Origin: Amycolatopsis coloradensis | Lineage (GTDB): Bacteria > Actinomycetota > Actinomycetes > Mycobacteriales > Pseudonocardiaceae | Length of the DNA: 41,461 nucleotides | Direction of reading: 5' to 3' | NCBI RefSeq assembly: GCF_037997115.1 | Contig: NZ_CP150484.1 | Coordinates: 416,373 to 457,833, forward strand | In this document: in pieces, positions 14,681 to 22,119 of the stretch | Position numbering within the stretch: position 1 is the stretch's first letter | Layout: the number at the start of each line of letters is the position of its first letter | Notes under the pieces: generated by a model | Databases searched by the model: none | The model's input: only the letters and a program-made list of their open reading frames with translations | Told to the model about the DNA's origin: nothing | Made by a program: the position numbers and the translations under genes

Positions 14681-16168
14681 TCAGTTGGATGCGGCAGGCT
14701 CCCCGGAGAACCAGTGTTGTGGAGCGGGCCGGAGGTTCTGGTAAATGTGCTTCGCCTCCGTGTACTCGGCGAGTCCGGTCGGGCCGAGTTCGCGCCCGAA
14801 ACCGGACTGCTTGTAGCCGCCCCACTCCGCCTGCGGCAGATAGGGGTGGAAGTCGTTGATCCAGATCGTGCCGTGCCGCAGCCGGTTCGCGACCCGCTGC
14901 GCGCGGGAGGCGTCCGAGGTGAACACCGCGCCGGCGAGGCCGTAGTGGGTGTCGTTGGCGATGCGGACGGCGTCGTCCTCGTCGGTGAAGGTCTCGACGG
15001 TGAGCACCGGGCCGAACGATTCGTCGACGACGGCGCTGCTGCCCTGCTTCACGTTGTCCAGGATGGTCGGCAGGTAGTAATGCCCCTTCGCGAGCTCGCG
15101 ATCGTCGGGGCGTTTGCCGCCGGTGCGCAGGACGGCGCCCTCTTCCAGTGCCGCGGCGACGTAGCGTTCGATCTTTTCCAGATGGGCGGCCGAGATCAGC
15201 GGACCGGTTTCAGCCTTCGGGTCGAAAGGTCCACCCAGTCGGATCAGTTCGGCGCGGCGGACGAGTTCGTCGACGAACCTGTCATGCCATTCCTCTTGGA
15301 CGATCAGCCGCGCGCCCGCCGAGCAGACCTGCCCGGAGTGCAGGAACACCGCGGTCAGCGCGTAATCGACGGCGGTCTCGAAGTCCGAGTCGGCGAACAC
15401 GACGTTCGGGTTCTTGCCGCCCAGTTCCAGCGCGACCTTCTTGATGGTGGCGGCCGCGGAAGCGGCGATGATCTTGCCGGTCGCGAGGCCGCCGGTGAAC
15501 GACACGAGGTCGACGTCCGGATGCTCGGACAGCGGTGCCCCGGCCTGCGCGCCGGCGCCGAGCACCAGGTTCGCGACGCCGCCGGGGAGCCCGGCCTCGG
15601 TCAGCAGCTTCATCAGCATGATCGAGGTGTGCGGGGTCAGTTCGCTGGGCTTGAGGACGAACGTGTTGCCCGCCGCGAGCGCGGGGGCGACCTTCCAGAT
15701 GGTCTGCAGGAGCGGGTAGTTCCACGGCGTGATCAGCCCGCAGACGCCGACGGGCTCGTGCACGATCCGGCTGAACGCGTCCGGGTTGCCGGTGTCGACC
15801 ACACGGCCGGCGTCGTTCGCGGCGAGCTTGCCGAAGTAGCGCAGGCACGCGGCGATGTCGGCCATGTCGTATTCGCTCTCGACCAGCCGTTTCCCGGTGT
15901 CGAGGGACTCGGCGCGGGCGAAGGCCGCGGCGTCCCGGTCGAGCAGGTCGGCGGCCTTCAACAGCAGGTCACCGCGCTGTGGGGCGGGCGTCTGCGGCCA
16001 CGGGCCGGTGTCGAACGCCTTCCTCGCGGCGGCGATGGCCGCTTCGGTGTCTTCACGGGTGCCTTCGGCGACTTCCGCGACCAGCGACCCGTCCGCGGGG
16101 CAGCGGATTTCCCGGCGACCACCGCCGACCGCGTCGACCCACTCGCCACCGATGAAAAAGTCCGCCAT
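14681..16168 (-). CDS. betB: Betaine aldehyde dehydrogenase
   Basis: A 495-residue NAD(P)-dependent aldehyde dehydrogenase. It has the NAD-site stretch ITPWNYPLLQTIWKVAPALA, the SFTGG loop, the general-base glutamate in ALELGGKNP and the catalytic cysteine in HSGQVCSAG, followed by EIF-equivalent DESFGPVLTVE. The overall length and the WPQTPAPQRGDLL and HSGQVCSAGARL patterns fit betaine aldehyde dehydrogenases. I chose ATG at 16168; a TTG one codon earlier is closer than normal to GGAGGG. It heads the operon betB, permease, codA, so choline taken up would be converted to the osmoprotectant glycine betaine. Choline oxidase can do both steps itself, so the dehydrogenase may drain leaked aldehyde. 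No BetI-type regulator is adjacent. Confidence 0.87.
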   Translation of the reverse strand: MADFFIGGEWVDAVGGGRREIRCPADGSLVAEVAEGTREDTEAAIAAARKAFDTGPWPQTPAPQRGDLLLKAADLLDRDAAAFARAESLDTGKRLVESEYDMADIAACLRYFGKLAANDAGRVVDTGNPDAFSRIVHEPVGVCGLITPWNYPLLQTIWKVAPALAAGNTFVLKPSELTPHTSIMLMKLLTEAGLPGGVANLVLGAGAQAGAPLSEHPDVDLVSFTGGLATGKIIAASAAATIKKVALELGGKNPNVVFADSDFETAVDYALTAVFLHSGQVCSAGARLIVQEEWHDRFVDELVRRAELIRLGGPFDPKAETGPLISAAHLEKIERYVAAALEEGAVLRTGGKRPDDRELAKGHYYLPTILDNVKQGSSAVVDESFGPVLTVETFTDEDDAVRIANDTHYGLAGAVFTSDASRAQRVANRLRHGTIWINDFHPYLPQAEWGGYKQSGFGRELGPTGLAEYTEAKHIYQNLRPAPQHWFSGEPAASN

Positions 16169-16206
16169 CAAGCCCTCCGAACCGGCTCCTGCTCAACCGT
16201 CGATCA

Positions 16207-16217
16207 GCGATTATCGC
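16207..16217. promoter_or_regulatory. Short dyad GCGAT-T-ATCGC upstream of betB
   Basis: A perfect 11-bp dyad lies about 40 bp before the betB start in the 216-bp divergent region shared with dxs. It could be an operator; it is short enough to be chance. Nothing else in 16169-16384 looks like a gene. Confidence 0.25.
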
Positions 16218-16384
16218 GGCCACCCGACGTGACCGCTACTTGGCAAAAGAGACCATGTTCACACCTTCGGGTGGCGAGTGGTGATTTTCTGACATGTGAC
16301 CCGTGACGCGGCGGACGGAAGACTCTCAGGCGCCCTCCGTAGACTGGTCGGAACGGCGGAAGAGGAACCAGGCGAGGTGGGAGA

Positions 16385-18289
16385 GTGACGTTGCTCGAGT
16401 CCGTGCACGGACCGGCCGACTTGAAGCGGATGAACCAGGAACAGCTCGGTGAGCTGGCCGCGGAGATCCGGGACTTCCTCGTCGAAAAGGTGCGGCTCGC
16501 CGGTGGTCACCTCGGCCCGAACCTGGGTGTCGTCGAGCTGACCATGGCGCTGCACCGGGTCTTCGACTCGCCGGACGACGCCATCGTGTGGGACGTCGGT
16601 CACCAGGCGTACGTGCACAAGATCGTCACCGGTCGTCATGACGGCTTCGACAAGCTGCGCCAGCTCGGCGGCCTCACCGGCTACCCGGCGCGCTGCGAGA
16701 GCGAGCACGACCTCGTCGAGAACAGCCACGCGTCGACCGCCTTGTCCTATGTGGACGGTCTGGCGAAGGCGTTCGAACTCGGCGGGGGCGGCAGGCACGC
16801 GATCGCCGTGGTCGGCGACGGCGCGCTGACCGGCGGCATGTGCTGGGAGGCGCTCAACAACATCGCCGCGAACCCGCGCCGCCCGGTCGTCATCGTCATC
16901 AACGACAACGGCCGCTCCTACTCGCCGACCATCGGCGGCGTCGCGGACCACCTCGCGTCGCTGCGGCTCAAGCCGGGCTACGAGCGCGTCCTGGACCGCG
17001 GCAAGGAGCTGCTGCGCCACACTCCCGTCGTCGGCAAGCCGATCTACGCGGCGCTGCACGCGGCGAAGGCGGGACTGAAGGACGCGCTGAGCCCGCAGAT
17101 GATGTTCTCCGACCTCGGCCTCAAATACCTCGGCCCGGTCGACGGGCACGACCTCGTCGCGCTGGAGAAGGCGTTCCAGAGCGCCCGCGACTTCGGCGGC
17201 GCGGTCATCGTCCACGTGGTCACCGAGAAGGGGCACGGTTACGAGCCCGCGGTGACCAACCAGGCCGACCAGATGCACCAGACCGACCCGATCGACCCGG
17301 AAACCGGGCTGCCGCCGGTCAAGGGCCCGAGCTGGACCGGGGTCTTCGCCGACGAGCTGGTGAAGATCGGCGCCGACCGTGAAGACGTCGTCGCGATCAC
17401 CGCGGCCATGCTGCGCTCGACCGGGCTGCACAAGTTCGCCGAGGCGTACCCCGACCGCTGGTACGACGTCGGGATCGCCGAGCAGCACGCGGTGACCTCG
17501 GCCGCCGGGCTCGCGATGGGTGGCAAGCACCCCGTCGTCGCCGTCTACTCGACCTTCCTGAACCGCGCGTTCGACCAGGTCCTGATGGACGTCGCGCTGC
17601 ACCGCCAGCCGGTGACGCTGGTGCTGGACCGGGCGGGCATCACCGGCCCGGACGGCCCCAGCCACCACGGCATGTGGGACCTTTCGCTGCTGGGCATGGT
17701 GCCCGGGATGCGGGTCGCCGCTCCGCGTGACGCCGGAACGCTGCGTGAGGAACTGCGCGAGGCCGTCGCCGTCGAGGACGGGCCGACGGCGCTGCGGTTC
17801 TCCAAGGGCGGCGTGATCGACTCGGTGCCCGCCGTGGAACGCGTCGGCACCGTGGACGTGCTGCGCAAGCCCGCCGGTGAAGCCGACGTCCTGCTGGTCG
17901 CCGTGGGCGCGTTCGCGATGCTCGGGCTCGCCGCCGCGGACCGGCTGGCCGACCAGGGCATCGGCGTGACCGTGGTGGACCCGCGCTGGGTCGTCCCGGC
18001 GCCCGCCGAGCTGGTGGCGCTGGCCGAGCAGCACAAGCTCGTCGTGACCGTCGAGGACAGCGGGCGGCACGGTGGCTTCGGCTCCGCGCTGGCCGCGCTG
18101 TTCCGCGACGCCGAATGCGATGTGCCGCTGCGCGATCTCGCGGTGCCGCAGGTGTTCCATGACCACGGTTCGCGTGAGGAGGTGCTGGCCCGCGTCGGGC
18201 TCACCGCGCAGGATGTGGCGCGGCGGGTGACCGAGTGGTCGGCGAAGCTGGCGAGCCGGACGCCGGCGCCGGAAGACACGCACCGCTGA
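16385..18289 (+). CDS. dxs: 1-deoxy-D-xylulose-5-phosphate synthase
   Basis: This 634-residue thiamine-diphosphate enzyme joins pyruvate and glyceraldehyde 3-phosphate in the first step of the MEP isoprenoid pathway. The N-terminal half has [12 protein letters not shown] and [12 protein letters not shown], the ThDP site GDGALTGG starting at G144 with the later [10 protein letters not shown], and a central [16 protein letters not shown]. The transketolase-like second half has [15 protein letters not shown] and [15 protein letters not shown], and the C-terminal domain [16 protein letters not shown]. Length is normal. GTG at 16385 follows GAGGTGGGAG. In mycobacteria dxs1 lies a few genes from the methyltransferase that ends at 10110, so this gene marks the return to conserved order. 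Confidence 0.97.
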   Translation: MTLLESVHGPADLKRMNQEQLGELAAEIRDFLVEKVRLAGGHLGPNLGVVELTMALHRVFDSPDDAIVWDVGHQAYVHKIVTGRHDGFDKLRQLGGLTGYPARCESEHDLVENSHASTALSYVDGLAKAFELGGGGRHAIAVVGDGALTGGMCWEALNNIAANPRRPVVIVINDNGRSYSPTIGGVADHLASLRLKPGYERVLDRGKELLRHTPVVGKPIYAALHAAKAGLKDALSPQMMFSDLGLKYLGPVDGHDLVALEKAFQSARDFGGAVIVHVVTEKGHGYEPAVTNQADQMHQTDPIDPETGLPPVKGPSWTGVFADELVKIGADREDVVAITAAMLRSTGLHKFAEAYPDRWYDVGIAEQHAVTSAAGLAMGGKHPVVAVYSTFLNRAFDQVLMDVALHRQPVTLVLDRAGITGPDGPSHHGMWDLSLLGMVPGMRVAAPRDAGTLREELREAVAVEDGPTALRFSKGGVIDSVPAVERVGTVDVLRKPAGEADVLLVAVGAFAMLGLAAADRLADQGIGVTVVDPRWVVPAPAELVALAEQHKLVVTVEDSGRHGGFGSALAALFRDAECDVPLRDLAVPQVFHDHGSREEVLARVGLTAQDVARRVTEWSAKLASRTPAPEDTHR

Positions 18290-18351
18290 CGTCCGTGGCG
18301 CGGGCTGAGTCCGCGACCTCGTGTCAGACAGTGCCTCGCCGCTGCGGGCGT

Positions 18352-18390
18352 GTGTGGATTTTTGGTCGTCAGATGACCGGAAATCCACAC
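18352..18390. repeat. Inverted repeat element 1 downstream of dxs
   Basis: GTGTGGATTTTTGGTC (18352-18367) pairs with 18375-18390 over 16 bp with two G-U pairs, around a 7-base loop. It shares the GTGTGGA arms and 7-base loop with the next element, so the two belong to one family. It may terminate dxs, 63 bp upstream. Confidence 0.7.
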
Positions 18391-18430
18391 GGTCCGGCGA
18401 GACAGTCCCGGTCACGACCGGATCCGGACG

Positions 18431-18477
18431 GGGTGTGTGGAAATTGGGACACTCAACGTCCCTATTTCCACACACCC
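18431..18477. repeat. Inverted repeat element 2 downstream of dxs
   Basis: A 20-bp arm at 18431-18450 (begins GGGTGTGTGGAAATTGGGAC) pairs with 18458-18477 with a single mismatch, around the 7-base loop ACTCAAC. It is 40 bp after element 1 and starts with the same GTGTGGA core. Confidence 0.75.
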
Positions 18478-18542
18478 TCATCGCGGGCGTCCGGTCAGGC
18501 ACGGTGCGGCAAGCATGGGTTCGCAAGGCCATCACGCACGAG

Positions 18543-18776
18543 TCAGGCCCGCCAGACGGTGCCTCGCCGCTCGTACTCCAGCACCACCTCGGCCCGCTGA
18601 GCCGCCTTCGCGCCCAAGAAGCGCTCCACGAGCCACAGCGAAACCTCGAGTCCCGCGGTGATCCCGCCGCCGGTGATCAGATCGCCGTCGTCGACGACAC
18701 GCGCGCCGATCACCTTCGTGCCCTGTGCGGCCAGATCCGCCTTCGCGCCGTGGTGCGTCGTCGCGTGGCGGCCCTT
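18543..18776 (-). pseudogene. Truncated DJ-1/PfpI family gene (C-terminal fragment)
   Basis: Read on the minus strand, 18776 to 18543 encodes about 77 residues that match the C-terminal part of DJ-1/PfpI family proteins: KGRHATTHHGAKADL, then VVDDGDLITGGGITAGLEVS, and a closing helix with WLVERFLGAKAAQRAE ending in RRGTVWRA and TGA. The N-terminal two thirds with the nucleophile cysteine is absent: upstream of KGRHATTHH the frame loses family character within a few codons (possibly with a frameshift) and the TetR gene begins about 75 bp on. No start codon with a ribosome site precedes the fragment. I read it as a deletion remnant. A copy of its last 19 bases (18/19 identical) lies at 18325-18343 beyond the inverted repeats. 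Confidence 0.7.
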
Positions 18777-18851
18777 CGGGCAGGGCTCACGACGCGGCGA
18801 GGCGCCGCGGAAAACCGGCGCCGCATACCCAGTGGTCGCGCGAAATGCGGC

Positions 18852-19379
18852 TCAGGTTCCCACGATCCGGCTGACCGCGCGGACGACGAGGTCGCGGGTC
18901 GCGGTGGGGGAGGAGAATCCGAGGATCGACAGGTGCACGACGAGGCTCAGCAGTTCCTCGGCGTCGAAGTGGTCCGGCACGGTGCCCGAACGTTGCGCCT
19001 CCCGGATCGCGGCGACCTTGTCCGCGTGTGCCCTGACCTCGGCCTCCGGCATCGCGTCGAAGCCGTTCTCCAGGCGAAGCCAGCCCATGAGCCGGAGGAG
19101 CTGGGGATGTTCGAGGTAGCGGTCGAACAGCTTTCCCGCGTAGCCGGGGAGGTCTTCGGGCGTGATCGTGAGGGTCCGGATGGCGAGGTCCACCTGCTCC
19201 TGCACGACCTTCTCGAAAAGCTCTTCCTTGCTGCAGAAGTAGGCGTAGATCAGCGCCTTGTTCGCGCCCGCGTTCTTCGCGATGCGATCCACCCTGGCGC
19301 CCGCGATGCCGTACGTCGCGAACTCGACCGTCGCCGCGTCCAGCAGTTTCCGCTTGGTCGCTTCCTTGTCCCTGACCAT
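18852..19379 (-). CDS. TetR family transcriptional repressor
   Basis: A 175-residue TetR regulator. The N-terminal helix-turn-helix domain is clear: RKLLDAATVEFATYGIAGAR, then VDRIAKNAGANKALIYAYF and SKEELFEKVV. The ligand domain (about 60-175) is short. ATG at 19379 precedes VRDKEATKRKLL, the usual start of such proteins. It is divergent from the SDR gene at 19470. The 90-bp gap holds two near-identical palindromic sites, one close to each start, so it very probably represses both itself and the dehydrogenase. The ligand is unknown but is likely a substrate of the SDR. Confidence 0.9.
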   Translation of the reverse strand: MVRDKEATKRKLLDAATVEFATYGIAGARVDRIAKNAGANKALIYAYFCSKEELFEKVVQEQVDLAIRTLTITPEDLPGYAGKLFDRYLEHPQLLRLMGWLRLENGFDAMPEAEVRAHADKVAAIREAQRSGTVPDHFDAEELLSLVVHLSILGFSSPTATRDLVVRAVSRIVGT

Positions 19380-19390
19380 GTGACCCAGTC

Positions 19391-19407
19391 TAACTAACTG
19401 GTTGGTT
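19391..19407. promoter_or_regulatory. TetR operator 1
   Basis: TAACTAACTGGTTGGTT is a nearly symmetrical 17-bp site 12 bp upstream of the TetR start. Its reverse complement recurs with one mismatch at 19443-19459. Confidence 0.75.
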
Positions 19408-19442
19408 GACAGCCAGTCCCGCCCGTGGCAGCCTGAATTGGC

Positions 19443-19459
19443 AACCAACCGGTTAGTTA
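19443..19459. promoter_or_regulatory. TetR operator 2
   Basis: AACCAACCGGTTAGTTA is the inverted copy of operator 1 with a single change. Centres are 52 bp apart, close to five helical turns. It abuts the GGAGG of the SDR gene, so occupation would block that transcript. Confidence 0.75.
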
Positions 19460-19469
19460 GGAGGGCGAC

Positions 19470-20285
19470 ATGAAGGTCGCACTGGTCACGGGCGCTTCCG
19501 CGGGCATCGGCGAAGCCACGGCGCTCGCGCTGCACGAAGCGGGCTACACGGTCTACGGCGCCGCGAGGCGCGTCGAGCGGATGGCGGGGCTGGCCGAACG
19601 CGGTATCAAGATCCTCGAAATGGACGTCACCGACGACGCGTCGATGGTCGCGGGGATCGAGCGGATCATCGAGGAGTCCGGCCGCATCGATGTCCTGGTC
19701 AACAACGCGGGGTACGGCTCGTACGGCGCCTTCGAGGATGTCCCGCTCTCGGAAGGGAAGTATCAGTTCGAGGTCAACGTGTTCGGGCTCGCGAGGCTCG
19801 TCCAGCTGACCACACCGCATATGCGCGCCCAAGGCGCCGGCAAGATCGTGAACGTCTCGTCGATCGGAGGCAAGATCTACGAACCGCTCGGCGGCTGGTA
19901 CCACTCGACCAAATTCGCGGTCGAAGGCCTCAGCGACTCACTGCGGCTGGAGCTCAAACCCTTCGGCATCGACGTCGTGGTGGTCGAACCCGGCGCCATC
20001 AAGACCGAATGGGGCGGCATCGCCATCGAGAACCTGATGAAGACCTCGGGTGACACCGCCTACGCGCCGCAGGCCAAGGCCTTGGCGAAGTTCTTCGACC
20101 AGGCCGCACGCGGTTCCCACCCCAAGGTGATCGCCGACGTCATCCTGAAGGCCGCCCGAGCCCGGCGCCCGAAGACCCGCTACGCCGCCGGTTTCGGGGC
20201 GAAGCCGATCCTGCTCGTGCGCCGGGTACTCCCGGACCGCGCCTTCGACGCGCTGTTCCTCGGGGCGCTGCGCCGCTTCGCCTAG
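19470..20285 (+). CDS. Short-chain dehydrogenase/reductase with oxidoreductase activity
   Basis: A classical SDR of 271 residues. The NAD(P) site is VTGASAGIG (6-14), followed by AARRVERM where the paired arginines favour NADP(H). MDVTDDASM binds adenine, VNNAGYGSYG is the NNAG element, and the catalytic residues are S131, Y144 and K148 (YHSTKFAVEGLSDSLRLEL). The C-terminus is about 40 residues longer than minimal SDRs and basic (RRPKTRYAAGF), typical of the group acting on lipids or steroids. ATG at 19470 has GGAGG five bases before it, overlapping the operator. The divergent TetR gene should control it. Substrate unknown. Confidence 0.9.
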   Translation: MKVALVTGASAGIGEATALALHEAGYTVYGAARRVERMAGLAERGIKILEMDVTDDASMVAGIERIIEESGRIDVLVNNAGYGSYGAFEDVPLSEGKYQFEVNVFGLARLVQLTTPHMRAQGAGKIVNVSSIGGKIYEPLGGWYHSTKFAVEGLSDSLRLELKPFGIDVVVVEPGAIKTEWGGIAIENLMKTSGDTAYAPQAKALAKFFDQAARGSHPKVIADVILKAARARRPKTRYAAGFGAKPILLVRRVLPDRAFDALFLGALRRFA

Positions 20286-20305
20286 GCCGGGCTCCGGCGC
20301 GGCCT
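20284..20305 (+). terminator. Weak hairpin after the SDR gene
   Basis: AGGCCG (20284-20289) and CGGCCT (20300-20305) pair around ten bases, beginning inside the SDR stop codon. Short stem and no T-run, so only a candidate. Confidence 0.3.
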
Positions 20306-20370
20306 GGCCGCCCCATAAGGTAGCCCCCGGTTTGATGTGCCGTCGCCATCGGCCGAGAAGGGGACGACCA

Positions 20371-22119
20371 GTGTCGACTATGGGGCTACTCAAGGCAGAA
20401 TCCGGGGAATCCGGTGCGACCCAGGCTTGGTACCGCAGGCCACGGGTGTGGACGTGGATTCTTTTCGGCCTTGCGGCTGTGGTGTACGCCGAGCTGGCCT
20501 GGCGCCGCCGGTGGATGAGCGACGACGGCCTCATCGTGCTGCGGACGGTCCGGAACCTCCTCGAGGGCAACGGCCCGGTGTTCAACGCGGGTGAGCGGGT
20601 CGAGGCGAACACCAGCACGCTGTGGACGTTCATCGTCGGCGGGCTCGGGGCGCTCGGGATCAAGCTGGAGTGGGCCGCCGTGGGCTCCGGCCTGGTACTG
20701 GCCGTCGCGGGTCTGTGGTTCGCCATGGACGGCGCCCGGCGGTTCTACCGACCCACAGGGGCGGGCCTGGTGGTCCCGGCGGGCGCGCTGCTGGTCTGCG
20801 TGCTGCCGCCGTTCCGGGATTTCGCCACCTCCGGCCTGGAAACCGGGCTCATCACGTTCTGGCTGGGTCTCACGTGGTGGCTCGTCGTCCGGCTCGCCCT
20901 CGGCGGGGACGCGGTGCGTGCCTGGCCCGTCGCGCTGGTGATCGGGCTCGGACCGCTCGTGCGCCCGGATCTCGCCGTCTTCAGCGCGATCGCCTTCGTC
21001 GCGACGCTGTTCGTCGCGTGGCGCGGCTGGTGGCGCCTGCTCGGCTTCCTCGCGGTCGCCGGCGCGCTGCCCGTGGCGTACCAGATCTTCCGGATGGGCT
21101 ACTACGGGCTGATCACGCCGAACACCGCGCTGGCCAAGGAAGCGTCGTTCGCGCATTGGGGCCGTGGCTGGCGGTACCTGGCAGACCTCGTGGGGCCCTA
21201 TCACCTCTGGATACCGATTCTGCTGCTGGTGGCCGGATTCGTGCTGCTGCTGGTTCGGGTCCGGCGAGACCGGGCGCTCTGGGTGCTCACGGCGTTCCCG
21301 CTGCTCTCCGCCATGGTGCTCGCGCTGTACGTCATCCGGCTCGGTGGTGACTTCATGCACGGCCGGATGCTGCTGCCGGCGCTGTTCGCCGCCCTGCTCC
21401 CGGTCATGGCCGTGCCGTTCACGCGATGGACCGCCGTCTCGCTGGCCGGGGTCGGCGTCTGGGCGATCGTCACCCTGGGCTGGCTGCGTGTGCCGTACGA
21501 GGACGCACCCAAGGCGTACAACAAGGCCACCGGGATCGCGGACGAACGCGGTTACTGGTCCGCGGTCACCCGGCGCGAGCACCCGGTGACCATCGAGGAC
21601 TACTCGCAGTCGCCCGACCTCGACCTTCCGTCGGCGATCACGGCCGTCCGGAGCCTGCCCGGCCCCTCCGTGCTGGTGTACCGGGCCGGGGCCTGGCATC
21701 AGTACGCTTCCGACAAGCCGTACAGCACGGTCTTCTCCGGCAGCATCGGCGCCTTCGGGCTGGTCATGCCGCTCGACGTCCGTGTGCACGACGGATACGG
21801 CCTCGTGAACTCGATCGCTTCCCATACCGTGCTCGTCTCGGCCAGCCGCAGCGGGCACGAGAAGGACATCAGTCCGGTGTGGGCGATCGGCGAGGCCGGC
21901 ACGGCGGAAGTCGACACGGGCGGTGACGCCAATGGATTCGCGCCCGAAGACATTCTCGCGGCACGGAAGGCCGTCCAGTGTCCCGAAGTGCGCGAGATGC
22001 TGGACTCGGTCCGGGCACCGCTCACCGCGGGACGTTTCTGGGACAACCTGACCGGCGCGTTCGGCCGTAGCGCCCTGCGGTACCCGGCGGATCCGCGTCA
22101 GGCCACCGACTGCGGCTGA
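20371..22119 (+). CDS. AftB/ZomB-like GT-C membrane arabinofuranosyltransferase
   Basis: The 582-residue product has an N-terminal tail, about ten membrane segments (first at 27-41) and a soluble C-terminal domain from about residue 390. Between the first two segments is an acidic pair D51-D52 (RRRWMSDDGLIVLRTVRNLL) and the conserved GPVFNAGERVEANTS. This is the GT-C layout of AftB, which adds terminal beta-1,2 arabinofuranose to arabinan from decaprenyl-phosphoryl arabinose; databases often call relatives ZomB. GTG at 20371 has GAGAAGGGG before it; ATG three codons later is possible. TAAGGT at 20316-20321 may be its -10 box. It overlaps the convergent NCS1 gene by 22 bp. The sugar specificity is inferred from the family and the arabinogalactan wall of the group. 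Confidence 0.75.
   Translation: MSTMGLLKAESGESGATQAWYRRPRVWTWILFGLAAVVYAELAWRRRWMSDDGLIVLRTVRNLLEGNGPVFNAGERVEANTSTLWTFIVGGLGALGIKLEWAAVGSGLVLAVAGLWFAMDGARRFYRPTGAGLVVPAGALLVCVLPPFRDFATSGLETGLITFWLGLTWWLVVRLALGGDAVRAWPVALVIGLGPLVRPDLAVFSAIAFVATLFVAWRGWWRLLGFLAVAGALPVAYQIFRMGYYGLITPNTALAKEASFAHWGRGWRYLADLVGPYHLWIPILLLVAGFVLLLVRVRRDRALWVLTAFPLLSAMVLALYVIRLGGDFMHGRMLLPALFAALLPVMAVPFTRWTAVSLAGVGVWAIVTLGWLRVPYEDAPKAYNKATGIADERGYWSAVTRREHPVTIEDYSQSPDLDLPSAITAVRSLPGPSVLVYRAGAWHQYASDKPYSTVFSGSIGAFGLVMPLDVRVHDGYGLVNSIASHTVLVSASRSGHEKDISPVWAIGEAGTAEVDTGGDANGFAPEDILAARKAVQCPEVREMLDSVRAPLTAGRFWDNLTGAFGRSALRYPADPRQATDCG

Noticed and set aside
16259..18535. Long open frame antisense to dxs
   Set aside because: High-GC third-position bias keeps the antisense frame open. 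Its translation is rich in Arg, Asp, His and Val without family motifs, while dxs on the plus strand is unmistakable.
18852..19904. Long version of the TetR gene starting far upstream
   Set aside because: The extra N-terminal part would run through both operators and antisense into the SDR gene; family similarity starts at 19379.
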